Assembly: GCF_023983475.1 (NCBI RefSeq)
Contig: NZ_CP092712.1
Span: 2,232,001 to 2,296,000 of the forward strand
From: Aliivibrio fischeri ATCC 7744 = JCM 18803 = DSM 507
Lineage (GTDB): Bacteria > Pseudomonadota > Gammaproteobacteria > Enterobacterales > Vibrionaceae
Length of the DNA: 64,000 nt
Direction of reading: 5' to 3'
Part shown: positions 50,159 through 59,861 of the stretch, piece by piece
Layout of the letters: each line of letters begins with the position of its first letter
How positions within the stretch are numbered: the stretch's first letter is position 1
Notes under the pieces: generated by a model
What the model saw: only the letters and a program-made list of their open reading frames with translations
Told to the model about the DNA's origin: nothing
Databases searched by the model: none
Translations under genes and position numbers: made by a program

Positions 50159-52366
50159 CTACAAACTGCGGTATTTTTCACGTAACCCTTGGCGGATCCA
50201 TTCAGCCAATGAGTTAACAAAAAAAGTGAAAACAAACAATAAAAATGCAGCTAAGAACAACATTCTAAAGTGCGTACTACCCATTTCCGACTCTGGCATT
50301 TCAATAGCAATATTTGCAGCTAAAGTCCTCATACCCTCTAAAATATTACCGTCCATAATTGGCGTATTTCCGGTAGCCATTAACACGATCATCGTCTCTC
50401 CAACGGCTCGACCTAGTCCCATCATCACAGCAGAGAAAATACCTGGACTGGCAGTCAATAACACAACCTTTGTGAGCGTTTGCCACTGTGTTGCTCCCAA
50501 CGCTAATGAACCTTCAGATAAATGTTTTGGCACAGAGAAAATAGCATCTTCCGCAATGGTATAAATGGTCGGAATGATCGCCGCTCCCATCGCAATACCA
50601 ACAACCAACGCATTACGCTGATCATACGCAACGCCGTTGTCACCTAAATAATTTCGTAAATCACCACCAAACAACCAATCTTCAATCACATATCCATACT
50701 TAAAAGTAAAGTAACCAATTACCACTAAAGCGGGGATTAATAAAATTGCATGCTGCCCACGAGGCAACTTACGCATAATATGAGCAGGTAAAATGTGCCA
50801 TACAAACGCGATAATAATCATACTTAATGGGAAAAACACCAATATACTAAAGACCGCAATTAAGTTATTTTCGACTATTGGGGCTAACCAAATACCAGCT
50901 AATAACCCAATAATCACTGTCGGTAGCGCTTCCATAATTTCAATGGTCGGTTTTACATAACGACGCACATTGGCAGACATAAAATACGCGGTATAAATCG
51001 CACTACCTATGGCAATCGGCCCTGCAAAAATCAACGCATAAAATGCCGCCTTTAATGTACCAAACGCTAACGGCATTAAACTAAATTTTGATTCAAAATC
51101 ATCGTTGGCGGCTGTTGATTGCCAAATATAAGCTGGCTCTGGATAGCCTTCATACCATACTTTCCCAAACACAGACTGAATGCTCACTTCTGGATGAGGA
51201 TTCGTAATATCAAAACATTTCCATCCAGATTTTGTCAGTGTTATTAATTTTTCACCATTTGGTGGTTGAGTAGCAGCCAAAACAACATCATTAAATAAAT
51301 GCTGTTTAAATAATGCTTTTTCTGTTGTGGTATGAATTAAGGTCAAATTACCTTTTTCATCAATCACACTTACCCCTTTTCGGTATACCTCAGGAGAAAG
51401 TTGCTCGATAGGCGCATCAAAATTAAAGGTTCTAATTAAAGTAAGTGAGCGTTTTTCATGATTAATAGTATCGAACCACTGAGAAAAGCTACCATTATCA
51501 AACTGAACAAGTACCGAATGGGCTCCAGCTAATAAAGTGAGTTTTTGTGCCGATTCTTTCAAAGGGATACTTTCACGTAGTGAAGCTTGATGATCATTTA
51601 AGCTCCACACTTGCAATTCATGTTGATACAGTAAATAAAGAAAATCATTATTAGGAGTGATCACCATTGAAAGCAGATTTTTTACTTCATTTACGTCATT
51701 AAAGTGAATGGGAATAGCCTCCCAAAGCGTGTCACCAGTCATTTGATTAACGCTAGCGTCTAACTCAAAACCAAGAAGACGATTATCTTCCGTTTTAGCT
51801 AATACAACGCCTTTATTTGGAGTCAAACTTAAAGCCAGTTGAGTTAATGCTTTTTGTTTATCATCCATTTGAAGCGTAGGAAAGGGAAGGAATGATTCAA
51901 CATAAGGAATAAGCTGACGCTCTCCTTTAGCATAATTTGTTTGAAAGCCTATTTGAGCAAATTGAACTCGACCTTTTTTATCTCCAAAAGCAAACCAATC
52001 TTGGCTCTCAATTGTCGTTGTAAATGCCGTTGGGTTACTTATTATTTGTTGCTCACTCACCTGATTTTTATTAATCAAATCAATAAACTGAACTTTTCCT
52101 GATTCATCAATACGGTAAACCATTTTGCCTTGTTCATCAGAGCCAATAGCGAGAGTCGAATGAGTGTAATTCACTGCGTATTGATTTATAGGTTCTACAT
52201 TTACAGAAGTAAAGATAGGAGAGATCACCGCCAATAAATAAAAACAAATAAGTAGAAGCGCAGCAATGATCCCAACACCACTCGATTTAACCCAGACACG
52301 CATAATCAGATCAACAACACGACGCTGTTTATCTCGAGCTCTCTGATTAGGTTTGGCGTATGCCAT
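50159..52366 (-). CDS. pstC: Phosphate ABC transporter permease PstC (extended form)
   Basis: A 735-residue permease against about 319 in E. coli. A first span (residues about 32-52, IIAALLLICFYLLAVI) is followed by an extra extracytoplasmic domain of roughly 380 residues (about 60-440), rich in beta-strand repeats (for example RVQFAQIGF, LTLLAGAHSVLVQFDNGSFSQW, GNLTLIHTTTE) suggestive of a beta-propeller. The permease core follows, with the EAA loop [33 protein letters not shown] Pho box lies 56 bp upstream. Confidence 0.95.
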   Translation of the reverse strand: MAYAKPNQRARDKQRRVVDLIMRVWVKSSGVGIIAALLLICFYLLAVISPIFTSVNVEPINQYAVNYTHSTLAIGSDEQGKMVYRIDESGKVQFIDLINKNQVSEQQIISNPTAFTTTIESQDWFAFGDKKGRVQFAQIGFQTNYAKGERQLIPYVESFLPFPTLQMDDKQKALTQLALSLTPNKGVVLAKTEDNRLLGFELDASVNQMTGDTLWEAIPIHFNDVNEVKNLLSMVITPNNDFLYLLYQHELQVWSLNDHQASLRESIPLKESAQKLTLLAGAHSVLVQFDNGSFSQWFDTINHEKRSLTLIRTFNFDAPIEQLSPEVYRKGVSVIDEKGNLTLIHTTTEKALFKQHLFNDVVLAATQPPNGEKLITLTKSGWKCFDITNPHPEVSIQSVFGKVWYEGYPEPAYIWQSTAANDDFESKFSLMPLAFGTLKAAFYALIFAGPIAIGSAIYTAYFMSANVRRYVKPTIEIMEALPTVIIGLLAGIWLAPIVENNLIAVFSILVFFPLSMIIIAFVWHILPAHIMRKLPRGQHAILLIPALVVIGYFTFKYGYVIEDWLFGGDLRNYLGDNGVAYDQRNALVVGIAMGAAIIPTIYTIAEDAIFSVPKHLSEGSLALGATQWQTLTKVVLLTASPGIFSAVMMGLGRAVGETMIVLMATGNTPIMDGNILEGMRTLAANIAIEMPESEMGSTHFRMLFLAAFLLFVFTFFVNSLAEWIRQGLREKYRSL

Positions 52367-52421
52367 GATGGGTTAACCTCAATTTTGATAATATGGATAA
52401 ATGGTATTTTTCATTACAGGG

Positions 52422-52439
52422 GTGACACTATAATGACAA
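52422..52439 (-). promoter_or_regulatory. Pho box upstream of pstC
   Basis: On the minus strand TTGTCAT-TATA-GTGTCAC reads as two 7-bp Pho half-sites (consensus CTGTCAT) with the standard 4-bp A/T spacer, 55 bp before the pstC start. It shows that pstCAB-phoU has its own PhoB-controlled promoter in addition to read-through from phoBR-pstS. Confidence 0.75.
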
Positions 52440-52447
52440 ACAAAACC

Positions 52448-52465
52448 AATCTAGTTAAGTAGATT
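52448..52465 (-). terminator. Weak terminator after pstS
   Basis: A 6-bp stem (AATCTA at 52448-52453, TAGATT at 52460-52465) is followed on the minus strand by GGTTTTGTTTG. Stem and U-tract are both weak, so this is probably only partial termination. Confidence 0.35.
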
Positions 52466-52475
52466 AATTTTCGTG

Positions 52476-53465
52476 TTAGTGTAAATTCAATTTTGATAAT
52501 TCTTGTAAAACAAATCGCTCAGGAAGCGCAATATAACCATCCTGTTCAACTCTATTTTGTCCTTCTCTAGATAACATATAACGAATAAATTCAGCATCAA
52601 GAGGAGGCAACTTCGCTGTTGGTGACTTATTTATATAAATATATAAGAAACGCGCTAATGGGTATTGTCCATTAATAATATTGTCTGTGGTTGGTTCAAT
52701 ATAATCGGTTCCAGTTTTACTGATAGGTAAGAGTTTCACTCCCGACATTTGATAACCAACACCAGAATAACCAATACCATTTAAAGAGGCAGAGATCCCT
52801 TGAACAACAGATGCCGATCCCGGTTGCTCATTAACATTAACCTTAAAATCTCCATTACATAGCGCATTATTTTTAAAGTATCCGTATGTGCCAGAGACTG
52901 AATTTCGACCAAATAATTGAATTCGATGTTTTGCCCAACTGGTATGCACGCCAAGATCTTGCCAACGATTAATCGACTTTAACGCACCACAACGCAAAGT
53001 GGCAGAAAAGATAGCATCAAGCTGGGTAAAATTTAGCCCTTTAACTGGGTTATCCTGATGAACAAAAATTCCGAGAGCATCAATTGCGACTCGGATTTCA
53101 GTTGGAGGGTAACCAAATTGTCTTTCAAATGCGGCTTTTTCACTTTGCCGCATTTTTCGGCTCATGGGTCCAAATTGCGCAGTACTTTCAATAAGAGCTG
53201 GCGCTGCGGTCGAAGAGCCTGATGCTTGAATTTGTATATGAACTCTAGGGTAAATACGTTGAAAATCTTCAGCCCATAGCGTCATCATATTTGCTAACGT
53301 ATCAGAACCAATTGAAGATAAATTGCCAGAAATACCCGACACTCTCTCATAAGGAGCAAGTTTCCCCTCATAAGCCAAACCATTATTTGCAAAGCACAAC
53401 CAAAGTAATCCCACAGGGAACAATCCCTTAAACCACTTTTTAATTCTACTTTGCATATTAATCAT
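52476..53465 (-). CDS. pstS: PstS-family phosphate-binding protein
   Basis: A 329-residue periplasmic binding protein with a signal peptide (about residues 10-31, ending NNGLAYEG). The phosphate-binding loops are visible: SSIGSDTLANMM near residue 50, the ASGSSTAAPALI segment near 80, and GRNSVSGTYGYFK near 185. It resembles PstS-like ABC substrate-binding proteins, delivering phosphate to PstCAB. It follows phoR by 14 bp and so is probably co-expressed with phoBR. An in-frame ATG at codon 4 is an alternative start. Confidence 0.92.
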   Translation of the reverse strand: MINMQSRIKKWFKGLFPVGLLWLCFANNGLAYEGKLAPYERVSGISGNLSSIGSDTLANMMTLWAEDFQRIYPRVHIQIQASGSSTAAPALIESTAQFGPMSRKMRQSEKAAFERQFGYPPTEIRVAIDALGIFVHQDNPVKGLNFTQLDAIFSATLRCGALKSINRWQDLGVHTSWAKHRIQLFGRNSVSGTYGYFKNNALCNGDFKVNVNEQPGSASVVQGISASLNGIGYSGVGYQMSGVKLLPISKTGTDYIEPTTDNIINGQYPLARFLYIYINKSPTAKLPPLDAEFIRYMLSREGQNRVEQDGYIALPERFVLQELSKLNLH

Positions 53466-53479
53466 GATTCTGTACTTAC

Positions 53480-54775
53480 TTAAAGAATGAGTTTTTTAGG
53501 TAATGTAAATGAGAAAGTACTGCCTTTTCCTAACTTACTTTTTATTTCAAGCTGAGAGTCATGATGACTAAGTGCATGCTTAACAATTGCTAGCCCTAAT
53601 CCACTACCACCCGTTTCTCTAGAACGTGCTTTATCTACACGATAGAAACGCTCCGTCAAACGAGGAATATGTTGCGGCTCTATCCCTTGTCCACTATCGG
53701 TAACTTTTAACTCAGCACCACTGAATGTTGATTGCCAATCAACAATAATTTCAGCACCATCTGTTGTGTGTTTTACGGCGTTATACACTAAATTTGAAAT
53801 AGCACTACGTAATTGATCTTCATCGCCTTTAACTTTGAGATTATGATCAACATTAAAGGTGATTTTATGATTTCTTTCGCCGCTTAGCGCTACGGCTTCT
53901 TTCTCTAAAATATCCAACATTGAAGGAACATCTACACTATCTTCTAGCATTGATGTTGCTGCTGCTTCTATTTTAGATAAGGTTAATAGTTGTTCGACTA
54001 AGCCTTCCATACGAGACAACTGCTCAGTCATTACACCATGCGCACGATTCCACATAGGTCCAACTAACATGTCAGGATCTTCCGACATTTCCAAATAACC
54101 ACGAAGAACCGTCATTGGTGTACGTAATTCATGAGATACGTTAGCAAAGAAGTTACGACGCATACCTTCAAGTTGCTTAATTTGAGAAACGTCACGTACC
54201 ACCATTAGATATTCACCATCACTGTATGGCGCAATACGTATTTCTAACGTTTTATCACTATTGATTGGTGATTTCATATCCAATGGAAAATCAAAATGTT
54301 GATCCATCAAATACTGCACAAAATCAGGCGTTCTAATCAAGTTAGTGATCGGTTGACCAGAATCATCAGGCCAACGAAAACCTAATAACGATTGTGCTAA
54401 TGTGTTACACCAAACGATATTTCCTTCGTGGCGAAAAACCACTACCGCATCAGGTAAGGCTTCTGCACCTTGACGGAATCGACGAATCAAACCTGATAAC
54501 TCTTTGCGACGCTTCTTATGTCTTTTTTGCAGACGGTACGTCTCATCAAAAATAGGTTCCCAACTACCAGATGCAGATGGAGGCGTCGCCTTTCGGCCTT
54601 CATGTAACCAACGTGACATCTTAATTTGGTTATGAAGATGCCAAATTAATAAAATAAAAGAGGCAAGGAACAGCAATGGCCATAGAGCATCAAACAGATA
54701 CCCTACGATGACCCAAGGAACATAGAAAAAAACCAATTCTCCAATCAATTTTTTCCATGATAGACGTTCAACCAT
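53480..54775 (-). CDS. phoR: Phosphate-sensing histidine kinase PhoR
   Basis: A 431-residue kinase. Two N-terminal membrane spans (about residues 12-43) lie close together with almost no periplasmic loop, as in E. coli PhoR. A PAS domain ([23 protein letters not shown]) is followed by the dimerisation/His-phosphorylation site [24 protein letters not shown]-binding N and G boxes follow ([45 protein letters not shown]). It phosphorylates PhoB, encoded just upstream, when phosphate is low. Confidence 0.96.
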   Translation of the reverse strand: MVERLSWKKLIGELVFFYVPWVIVGYLFDALWPLLFLASFILLIWHLHNQIKMSRWLHEGRKATPPSASGSWEPIFDETYRLQKRHKKRRKELSGLIRRFRQGAEALPDAVVVFRHEGNIVWCNTLAQSLLGFRWPDDSGQPITNLIRTPDFVQYLMDQHFDFPLDMKSPINSDKTLEIRIAPYSDGEYLMVVRDVSQIKQLEGMRRNFFANVSHELRTPMTVLRGYLEMSEDPDMLVGPMWNRAHGVMTEQLSRMEGLVEQLLTLSKIEAAATSMLEDSVDVPSMLDILEKEAVALSGERNHKITFNVDHNLKVKGDEDQLRSAISNLVYNAVKHTTDGAEIIVDWQSTFSGAELKVTDSGQGIEPQHIPRLTERFYRVDKARSRETGGSGLGLAIVKHALSHHDSQLEIKSKLGKGSTFSFTLPKKLIL

Positions 54776-54800
54776 TACCCTTTACCTTACAAAAATTAAA

Positions 54801-55493
54801 TTATGACGCTTGTACAGAGAAGCGATAGCCCGCACCACGAACCGTTTGAACTAAACGATCATGACCTTCTACTTCCAACGCTTTACGTAAACGACGAATA
54901 TGAACATCTACCGTTCTATCTTCTACATACACATTGGTGCCCCATACGTTATTTAATAACTGTTCACGACTGTATACGCGTTCTTGGTGTGTCATAAAGA
55001 AATGCAGCATTTTAAACTCAGTTGGCCCCATATCTAACGGCTTATCATTTGCCGTGACACGATGAGATACAGGATCAAGTTTAAGACCTTGCACATCAAT
55101 GAGTTCTTCAATTGAAGTTGGAGAAACACGGCGGATCACCGCTTTTAAGCGTGCCATTAATTCTTTTGGTGAAAATGGTTTTGTAATGTAATCATCCGCG
55201 CCCACTTCTAAGCCACGAACCTTGTCTTCTTCTTCACCGCGTGCAGTTAACATGACCACAGGGATCTTTTTTGTGAACTCATCACGCTTAAGGTGTTTTA
55301 TTAAATTAATGCCTGAACCACCAGGTAGCATCCAATCTAGCAAGATCAGATCAGGATAAGGTTCACAAAGTAGGGATAGCGCAGAGTCATAATCTTCTGC
55401 TTCGATAGGTTCATAACCTTTTTGTTCTAGTACAAAACACAACATTTCACGAATTGGTGCTTCATCTTCTACAACAAGGATCCTTCTAGCCAT
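54801..55493 (-). CDS. phoB: Phosphate regulon response regulator PhoB
   Basis: A 230-residue OmpR/PhoB-family regulator. The receiver domain has the phosphorylated Asp53 ([11 protein letters not shown]), the acidic pair at residues 9-10, Thr in VMLTARG and the Lys in [11 protein letters not shown]. The winged-helix DNA-binding domain (residues about 130-228) ends [13 protein letters not shown]. It activates the Pho regulon. A Pho box lies upstream, so it is autoregulated, and phoR follows 25 bp downstream. Confidence 0.97.
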   Translation of the reverse strand: MARRILVVEDEAPIREMLCFVLEQKGYEPIEAEDYDSALSLLCEPYPDLILLDWMLPGGSGINLIKHLKRDEFTKKIPVVMLTARGEEEDKVRGLEVGADDYITKPFSPKELMARLKAVIRRVSPTSIEELIDVQGLKLDPVSHRVTANDKPLDMGPTEFKMLHFFMTHQERVYSREQLLNNVWGTNVYVEDRTVDVHIRRLRKALEVEGHDRLVQTVRGAGYRFSVQAS

Positions 55494-55548
55494 TCTCTTT
55501 TACCTAAGTTAACCAACAAAAATTGTGAAGCTATTATTAAAGCTAATT

Positions 55549-55566
55549 ATGACACTTTTGTGACTA
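55549..55566 (-). promoter_or_regulatory. Pho box upstream of phoB
   Basis: On the minus strand TAGTCAC-AAAA-GTGTCAT gives two 7-bp half-sites (consensus CTGTCAT) with the standard 4-bp A spacer, 55 bp before the phoB start. The distal half-site matches less well. Confidence 0.7.
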
Positions 55567-55704
55567 TTGAAAAGAAAAGTTCATATTCTATGCAATGAAA
55601 AGTCACTTCGTAGGGATTTCTTTAAGATCCTAAAAACTCTACAAGCATAATCCTTCAAAATTTCATATCATAGGCACACTAAAAAAAGATAGGAATTCAG
55701 CATC

Positions 55705-56619
55705 ATGATGTGGTTTAAAAATTGTTTAATTTATCGTTTTACTAAAGAGATTGATCTCAATCCAGAACAACTTGAAAAACAACTGAACGATTTTCGTTTC
55801 ACGCCATGTGGCAGCCAAGATATGCAAAAATTTGGCTGGGTGACAGCAATGGGCCGACACGGTGATATGCTGACTCACGTAGCAAGCAATAATATTCTTA
55901 TCTGTGCCAAGAAAGAAGAAAAAATGCTTCCAGCATCTGTTATTAAAGAATCAATGAATGCAAAAATTGATGCGCTTGAAGCAGAACAAGGCCGCCCTCT
56001 AAAGAAAAAAGAAAAAGACGCAATTAAAGACGATATCGTGGTTGATTTGCTTCCTCGTGCATTCAGTAAGCACCAACAAACGTATGCGTTAATCCTCCCT
56101 GAATCTGGCTTTATCATTGTAGATGCAGGTAGTTACAAAAAAGCAGAAGACGTTTTAGCACTGCTTCGTAAATCTATTGGTAGTCTACCTGTTGTTCCTC
56201 TAACATCGACTCAACCAATTGAGAATGCATTAACGGAATGGGTGAAAACAGGCACTTGCCCTCAAGGTTTTGAAATGGGTGAAGAAGCCGAGCTAAAAGC
56301 AATTTTAGAAGATGGTGGCGTGATTCGTTGTAAGCAACAAGAACTTGTATGTGATGAGATCCACGCTCACATTGATGCGAACAAAGTAGTGACAAAATTA
56401 GCGCTAACTTGGCAAGAGCGTTTAGAGTTTATCCTTGCCGATGACCTGTCTCTAAAACGTTTAAAATTCAGCGATGAAATTAAAGATCAAAACGAAGATA
56501 TTGGTTTTGAAGACAAAGCAGCACGCTTTGATGCCGATTTCTCTCTAATGAGTTCTGAGCTTGATGCACTTTTACCTGATCTTTTCAAAGCGCTTGGTGG
56601 CATTGAAGAGAAAGAGTAA
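55705..56619 (+). CDS. rdgC: Recombination-associated protein RdgC
   Basis: A 304-residue DNA-binding protein that forms a ring around duplex DNA and restrains RecA. The N-terminus [27 protein letters not shown] and the segments [21 protein letters not shown] and [18 protein letters not shown] are family-specific. Both Met codons at the start are possible; AGGAA lies nine bases before the first. It is divergent from phoB and is followed by a long hairpin. Confidence 0.96.
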   Translation: MMWFKNCLIYRFTKEIDLNPEQLEKQLNDFRFTPCGSQDMQKFGWVTAMGRHGDMLTHVASNNILICAKKEEKMLPASVIKESMNAKIDALEAEQGRPLKKKEKDAIKDDIVVDLLPRAFSKHQQTYALILPESGFIIVDAGSYKKAEDVLALLRKSIGSLPVVPLTSTQPIENALTEWVKTGTCPQGFEMGEEAELKAILEDGGVIRCKQQELVCDEIHAHIDANKVVTKLALTWQERLEFILADDLSLKRLKFSDEIKDQNEDIGFEDKAARFDADFSLMSSELDALLPDLFKALGGIEEKE

Positions 56620-56643
56620 GGCGATACGCTTCGCTAACTATAA

Positions 56644-56709
56644 CGCTTCGCGTCTAGAAACTATAAAAGCAGTGTGCATCCGCTCTTATAGTTTCTAGAC
56701 GCGTAGCGT
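56644..56709. repeat. Long inverted repeat after rdgC
   Basis: CGCGTCTAGAAACTATAA (56649-56666) is repeated perfectly in reverse complement at 56686-56703, and further pairing with one mismatch extends the stem (ACGCTT before, TAGCGT after). The loop is about 19 nt. No T-run follows. A shorter copy of the ACGCTTCGC motif lies just to the left (56626-56634). It may be a dispersed repeat unit or a strong 3' hairpin of rdgC. Confidence 0.75.
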
Positions 56710-56860
56710 ATAGTCTCTATGCCTATAACTCTTGTTTAAATACAAATCCCCGCCCTCAACCCTAGCACTTCCCTCACTTTCCATGTAAAATCCGGCCTCC
56801 TTCATATCTTCAGTGATATGAACTGACTTGAGATCAGAATACTAAAATTGGGAAGCAATC

Positions 56861-58249
56861 ATGTTTAAACCAGAACTACTTTCGCCTGCGGGCAGCCTTA
56901 AAAATATGCGTTACGCGTTTGCCTACGGTGCAGATGCTGTATATGCAGGCCAACCACGTTACAGCCTTCGTGTTCGTAACAACGAATTCAACCATGAAAA
57001 CCTACAAATCGGTATTAATGAAGCGCACGCGCAAGGTAAAAAACTGTATGTGGTATGTAATATCCAACCACATAACTCAAAGTTAAAAACCTTCATTCGT
57101 GACTTAAAACCAATCGTAGATATGGGTCCTGATGCCCTAATCATGTCAGATCCTGGTTTAATCATGATGGTTCGTGAAGCTTTCCCTGATGTAGTTATCC
57201 ACCTATCAGTTCAAGCTAACGCTGTAAACTGGGCTACTGTTAAGTTCTGGGCTACCCAAGGTGTTGAGCGTGTGATCTTATCTCGTGAATTATCACTAGA
57301 AGAAATTGAAGAGATCCGTGAACACTGCCCTGATACTGAATTAGAAATTTTCGTACACGGTGCATTATGCATGGCGTACTCAGGTCGTTGTCTGCTATCT
57401 GGTTACATGAACAAGCGTGACCCTAACCAAGGTACGTGCACTAATGCATGTCGCTGGGAATACAAAACAGAAGCAGCAAAAGAAGACGAAAATGGTCAAA
57501 TCGTTGAAGCTAATCCAACTGGTGTTGAGATCCAAGACGTTGAAGTTCAAAACGAACGTCCAGACAACACTCTAGGCTTAGGTAAACCAACAGACGAAGT
57601 AGTTCTTCTTTCTGAATCTCACCGTCCTGAAGAGAAAATGGCTGCATTTGAAGATGAGCATGGTACTTACATCATGAACTCTAAAGATCTTCGTGCAATC
57701 CAACACGTTGAGCGTCTAACTAAAATGGGTGTTCACTCTCTTAAAATTGAAGGTCGTACTAAGTCTTTCTACTACTGTGCTCGTACAGCTCAAGTTTATC
57801 GTAAAGCGATTGATGATGCCGTTGCAGGTAAACCATTTGATGAAAGCCTAATGGGTACGCTAGAAAGCCTAGCTCACCGTGGCTACACAGAAGGTTTCCT
57901 ACGTCGTCACACACATGATGCATACCAAAACTACGATTACGGTTACTCTATCTCTGACTCTCAACAATTCGTTGGTGAATTCACAGGTAAACGTCGCGGT
58001 GATTTAGCTGAAGTTGATGTTAAGAATAAATTCCTATTAGGTGACTCTGTTGAGATCATGACACCACAAGGTAACCTAACACTGACTCTAGATGTAATGG
58101 AAAACCGTAAGAGTGAAGCTGTTGAAGAAGCAAAAGGCAATGGCCACTTTGTTTTCATTCCAGTACCTGCAAATGTGGATCTAGAATACGGTCTTCTAAT
58201 GCGTAACTTACACACGGGTGAAGATACTCGTAACCCACACGGCAAGTAA
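56861..58249 (+). CDS. trhP: tRNA uridine-34 hydroxylation protein TrhP (YegQ, U32 peptidase family)
   Basis: A 462-residue U32-family protein. The N-terminus FKPELLSPAGSLKNMRYAFAYGADAVYAG, the segment ELEIFVHGALCMAYSGRCLLS, the Cys-rich TCTNACRWEY and SLKIEGRTKSFYYCARTAQVYR are the family's core. E. coli YegQ (TrhP) hydroxylates U34 of tRNAs to ho5U with prephenate-derived and iron-sulphur chemistry. The next gene, 3 bp away, is the YfhL ferredoxin, which supports this reading. A Shine-Dalgarno-like GGGAAGC precedes the ATG. Confidence 0.93.
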   Translation: MFKPELLSPAGSLKNMRYAFAYGADAVYAGQPRYSLRVRNNEFNHENLQIGINEAHAQGKKLYVVCNIQPHNSKLKTFIRDLKPIVDMGPDALIMSDPGLIMMVREAFPDVVIHLSVQANAVNWATVKFWATQGVERVILSRELSLEEIEEIREHCPDTELEIFVHGALCMAYSGRCLLSGYMNKRDPNQGTCTNACRWEYKTEAAKEDENGQIVEANPTGVEIQDVEVQNERPDNTLGLGKPTDEVVLLSESHRPEEKMAAFEDEHGTYIMNSKDLRAIQHVERLTKMGVHSLKIEGRTKSFYYCARTAQVYRKAIDDAVAGKPFDESLMGTLESLAHRGYTEGFLRRHTHDAYQNYDYGYSISDSQQFVGEFTGKRRGDLAEVDVKNKFLLGDSVEIMTPQGNLTLTLDVMENRKSEAVEEAKGNGHFVFIPVPANVDLEYGLLMRNLHTGEDTRNPHGK

Positions 58250-58252
58250 GTA

Positions 58253-58507
58253 ATGGCGTTATTGATCAATAAAAAATGCATTAACTGCGATATGTGTGAA
58301 CCTGAGTGTCCAAATGAGGCAATCAGTATGGGTGATGAGATTTACGAAATTAATCCAGATCTTTGTACTGAGTGTAAAGGCCACTACGATGCGCCAACGT
58401 GCCAATCAGTTTGCCCTATCAGTAACTGCGTTATTTCAGATCCAGATAATGTAGAAACAGATGAAGAGTTATTAGAAAAATTCGTTAAGATCCAAGGTCT
58501 AGCGTAA
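58253..58507 (+). CDS. yfhL: YfhL family 2[4Fe-4S] ferredoxin
   Basis: An 84-residue ferredoxin with two iron-sulphur sites: CINCDMCEPEC near residue 10 and CTECKGHYDAPTCQSVC near residue 40, the latter with the insertion characteristic of YfhL. In E. coli YfhL is required for ho5U34 formation by TrhP. The tight 3-bp spacing after trhP (separate loci in E. coli) directly links the two. A strong terminator follows. Confidence 0.95.
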   Translation: MALLINKKCINCDMCEPECPNEAISMGDEIYEINPDLCTECKGHYDAPTCQSVCPISNCVISDPDNVETDEELLEKFVKIQGLA

Positions 58508-58532
58508 AGTAATCATCTCTTCTGAACCAAAT

Positions 58533-58570
58533 AAAAATGCCCAGCGATATCACTATCGCTGGGCATTTTT
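58533..58570. terminator. Bidirectional terminator between yfhL and DUF3541-type gene
   Basis: AAAAATGCCCAGCGATA (58533-58549) is perfectly complementary to TATCGCTGGGCATTTTT (58554-58570), with a TCAC loop. A and T runs at the ends allow use on both strands. Confidence 0.95.
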
Positions 58571-58588
58571 GTATCAGGCTTACAGAGC

Positions 58589-59683
58589 TTACTTTTTCAC
58601 AAGGCCGTATGGCTTACTCATGAATATTTTGGGTTGATTTTGAATCGTTGGGGCAGCATTAGGTGTTTGCCAATCCAATAACATAATCGCTAATACATTC
58701 CTATGCTCACCTTCTTTCAAATTAGTACCATTCGACGTTGATGGCACCATATTCTTTTCACGATTAATCGCGTTTTGAATGTGCTTTTGTGTTTTATAGA
58801 CCACAGGATCATCTTCTAACCCTGCAAGTAAAAAAGTAATACCGACTTCTGCAATAATATCTTCTTTGGTTCTTTTTAAAATGATATCGATATTATTACG
58901 CAGGTAATCGTATATCCATTGGTGATCGGACTCTTTAATTGGATGCTGATAATACTGAGAATCCGCCAATAAGATATGAGTCAATCCATAAATCTTATTG
59001 CCAAATTGCTGATCAGATAACTGCTCATCTTGAGCATCAGGATAAGTTAATCGAAACGCATCTACAAAGTCATTCACCACATCTTGCTCACCGAGTTGAC
59101 GTAGCCAATATACTTGATTCGCTAACTGAGCCGCCCACGCTTTAATCATCGCGGGATCTGTTGCGTATTTTTTAAAATCGTAACGACGAATTATTTCTCT
59201 TAGCTGTTTATCATTCTTATGCTTCAACCCATATTCATCCGCTCTGGCCATAGAACCCAGTAAATCGACACCTAAGTACAAATATTCAGGCATTGTTTTA
59301 GTTGCGTTATAACGCAAAACACTTCGTTCATCCGTATCATCAATATACGTATTTAATCGTTTTTTTGCATAAGCTTGGATTTGCTCTGGTGTATGAACTT
59401 CAGAAGAAAATTGATTCAAACGACTTGCCACACGAGCCATATCAGACCAAATCGCAGCGCTATACTTTGGATCCATGGTTTGACGATACATACGCAACCC
59501 ATAATGACCCGATTTAAAAGCTGGTAATGTATAGAGTTGTGTTTCATAGGTATGACGGATTGAAGCTGCATCTTGAGCAAAACTAGGAACAGTCTTGCCA
59601 CCTTCCATTATTTCAGCATTTACAAATGTTGAGCTCAACAGCACCAACATACATAAATAAATCGTTCTTTTGAATAACGTCAT
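58589..59683 (-). CDS. DUF3541-type secreted protein
   Basis: A 364-residue protein with a signal peptide (MTLFKRTIYLCMLVLLSSTFVNA) and a mature all-helical part: YETQLYTLPAFKSGHYGLRMYRQTMDPKYSAAIWSDMARVASRL, then a region of paired helices (about residues 110-290). No catalytic motif is recognisable. The overall sequence fits the DUF3541 family, which I associate with marine gamma-proteobacteria; function unknown. I chose ATG 59683 (GAGGGATAT before it) over an upstream frame opening at 59710. It is flanked by strong terminators. Confidence 0.75.
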   Translation of the reverse strand: MTLFKRTIYLCMLVLLSSTFVNAEIMEGGKTVPSFAQDAASIRHTYETQLYTLPAFKSGHYGLRMYRQTMDPKYSAAIWSDMARVASRLNQFSSEVHTPEQIQAYAKKRLNTYIDDTDERSVLRYNATKTMPEYLYLGVDLLGSMARADEYGLKHKNDKQLREIIRRYDFKKYATDPAMIKAWAAQLANQVYWLRQLGEQDVVNDFVDAFRLTYPDAQDEQLSDQQFGNKIYGLTHILLADSQYYQHPIKESDHQWIYDYLRNNIDIILKRTKEDIIAEVGITFLLAGLEDDPVVYKTQKHIQNAINREKNMVPSTSNGTNLKEGEHRNVLAIMLLDWQTPNAAPTIQNQPKIFMSKPYGLVKK

Positions 59684-59795
59684 ATATCCCTCTTTATTCA
59701 ATTCGGCCATAACTTACTGGTTAGATATTAAGCTAAAGAGAATAAAAATAGTCAATTGGGTGTCAAAGAATTGAGACGTTAATTAATAGTAGGCA

Positions 59796-59840
59796 TAAAA
59801 AAAGAGCAATGACGCTGACTAGCATCATTGCTCTTTTTTA
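59796..59840 (-). terminator. Terminator of dnaJ
   Basis: AAAGAGCAATGA (59801-59812) pairs perfectly with TCATTGCTCTTT (59825-59836) across a 12-nt loop; on the minus strand a U-run follows. Confidence 0.9.
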
Positions 59841-59861
59841 GTATTTAACGAATAAACTAAA

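Noticed and set aside
52448-52465. A full terminator between pstS and pstC
   Set aside because: Stem is only 6 bp and AT-rich and the U-tract is interrupted, so I record it only as weak.
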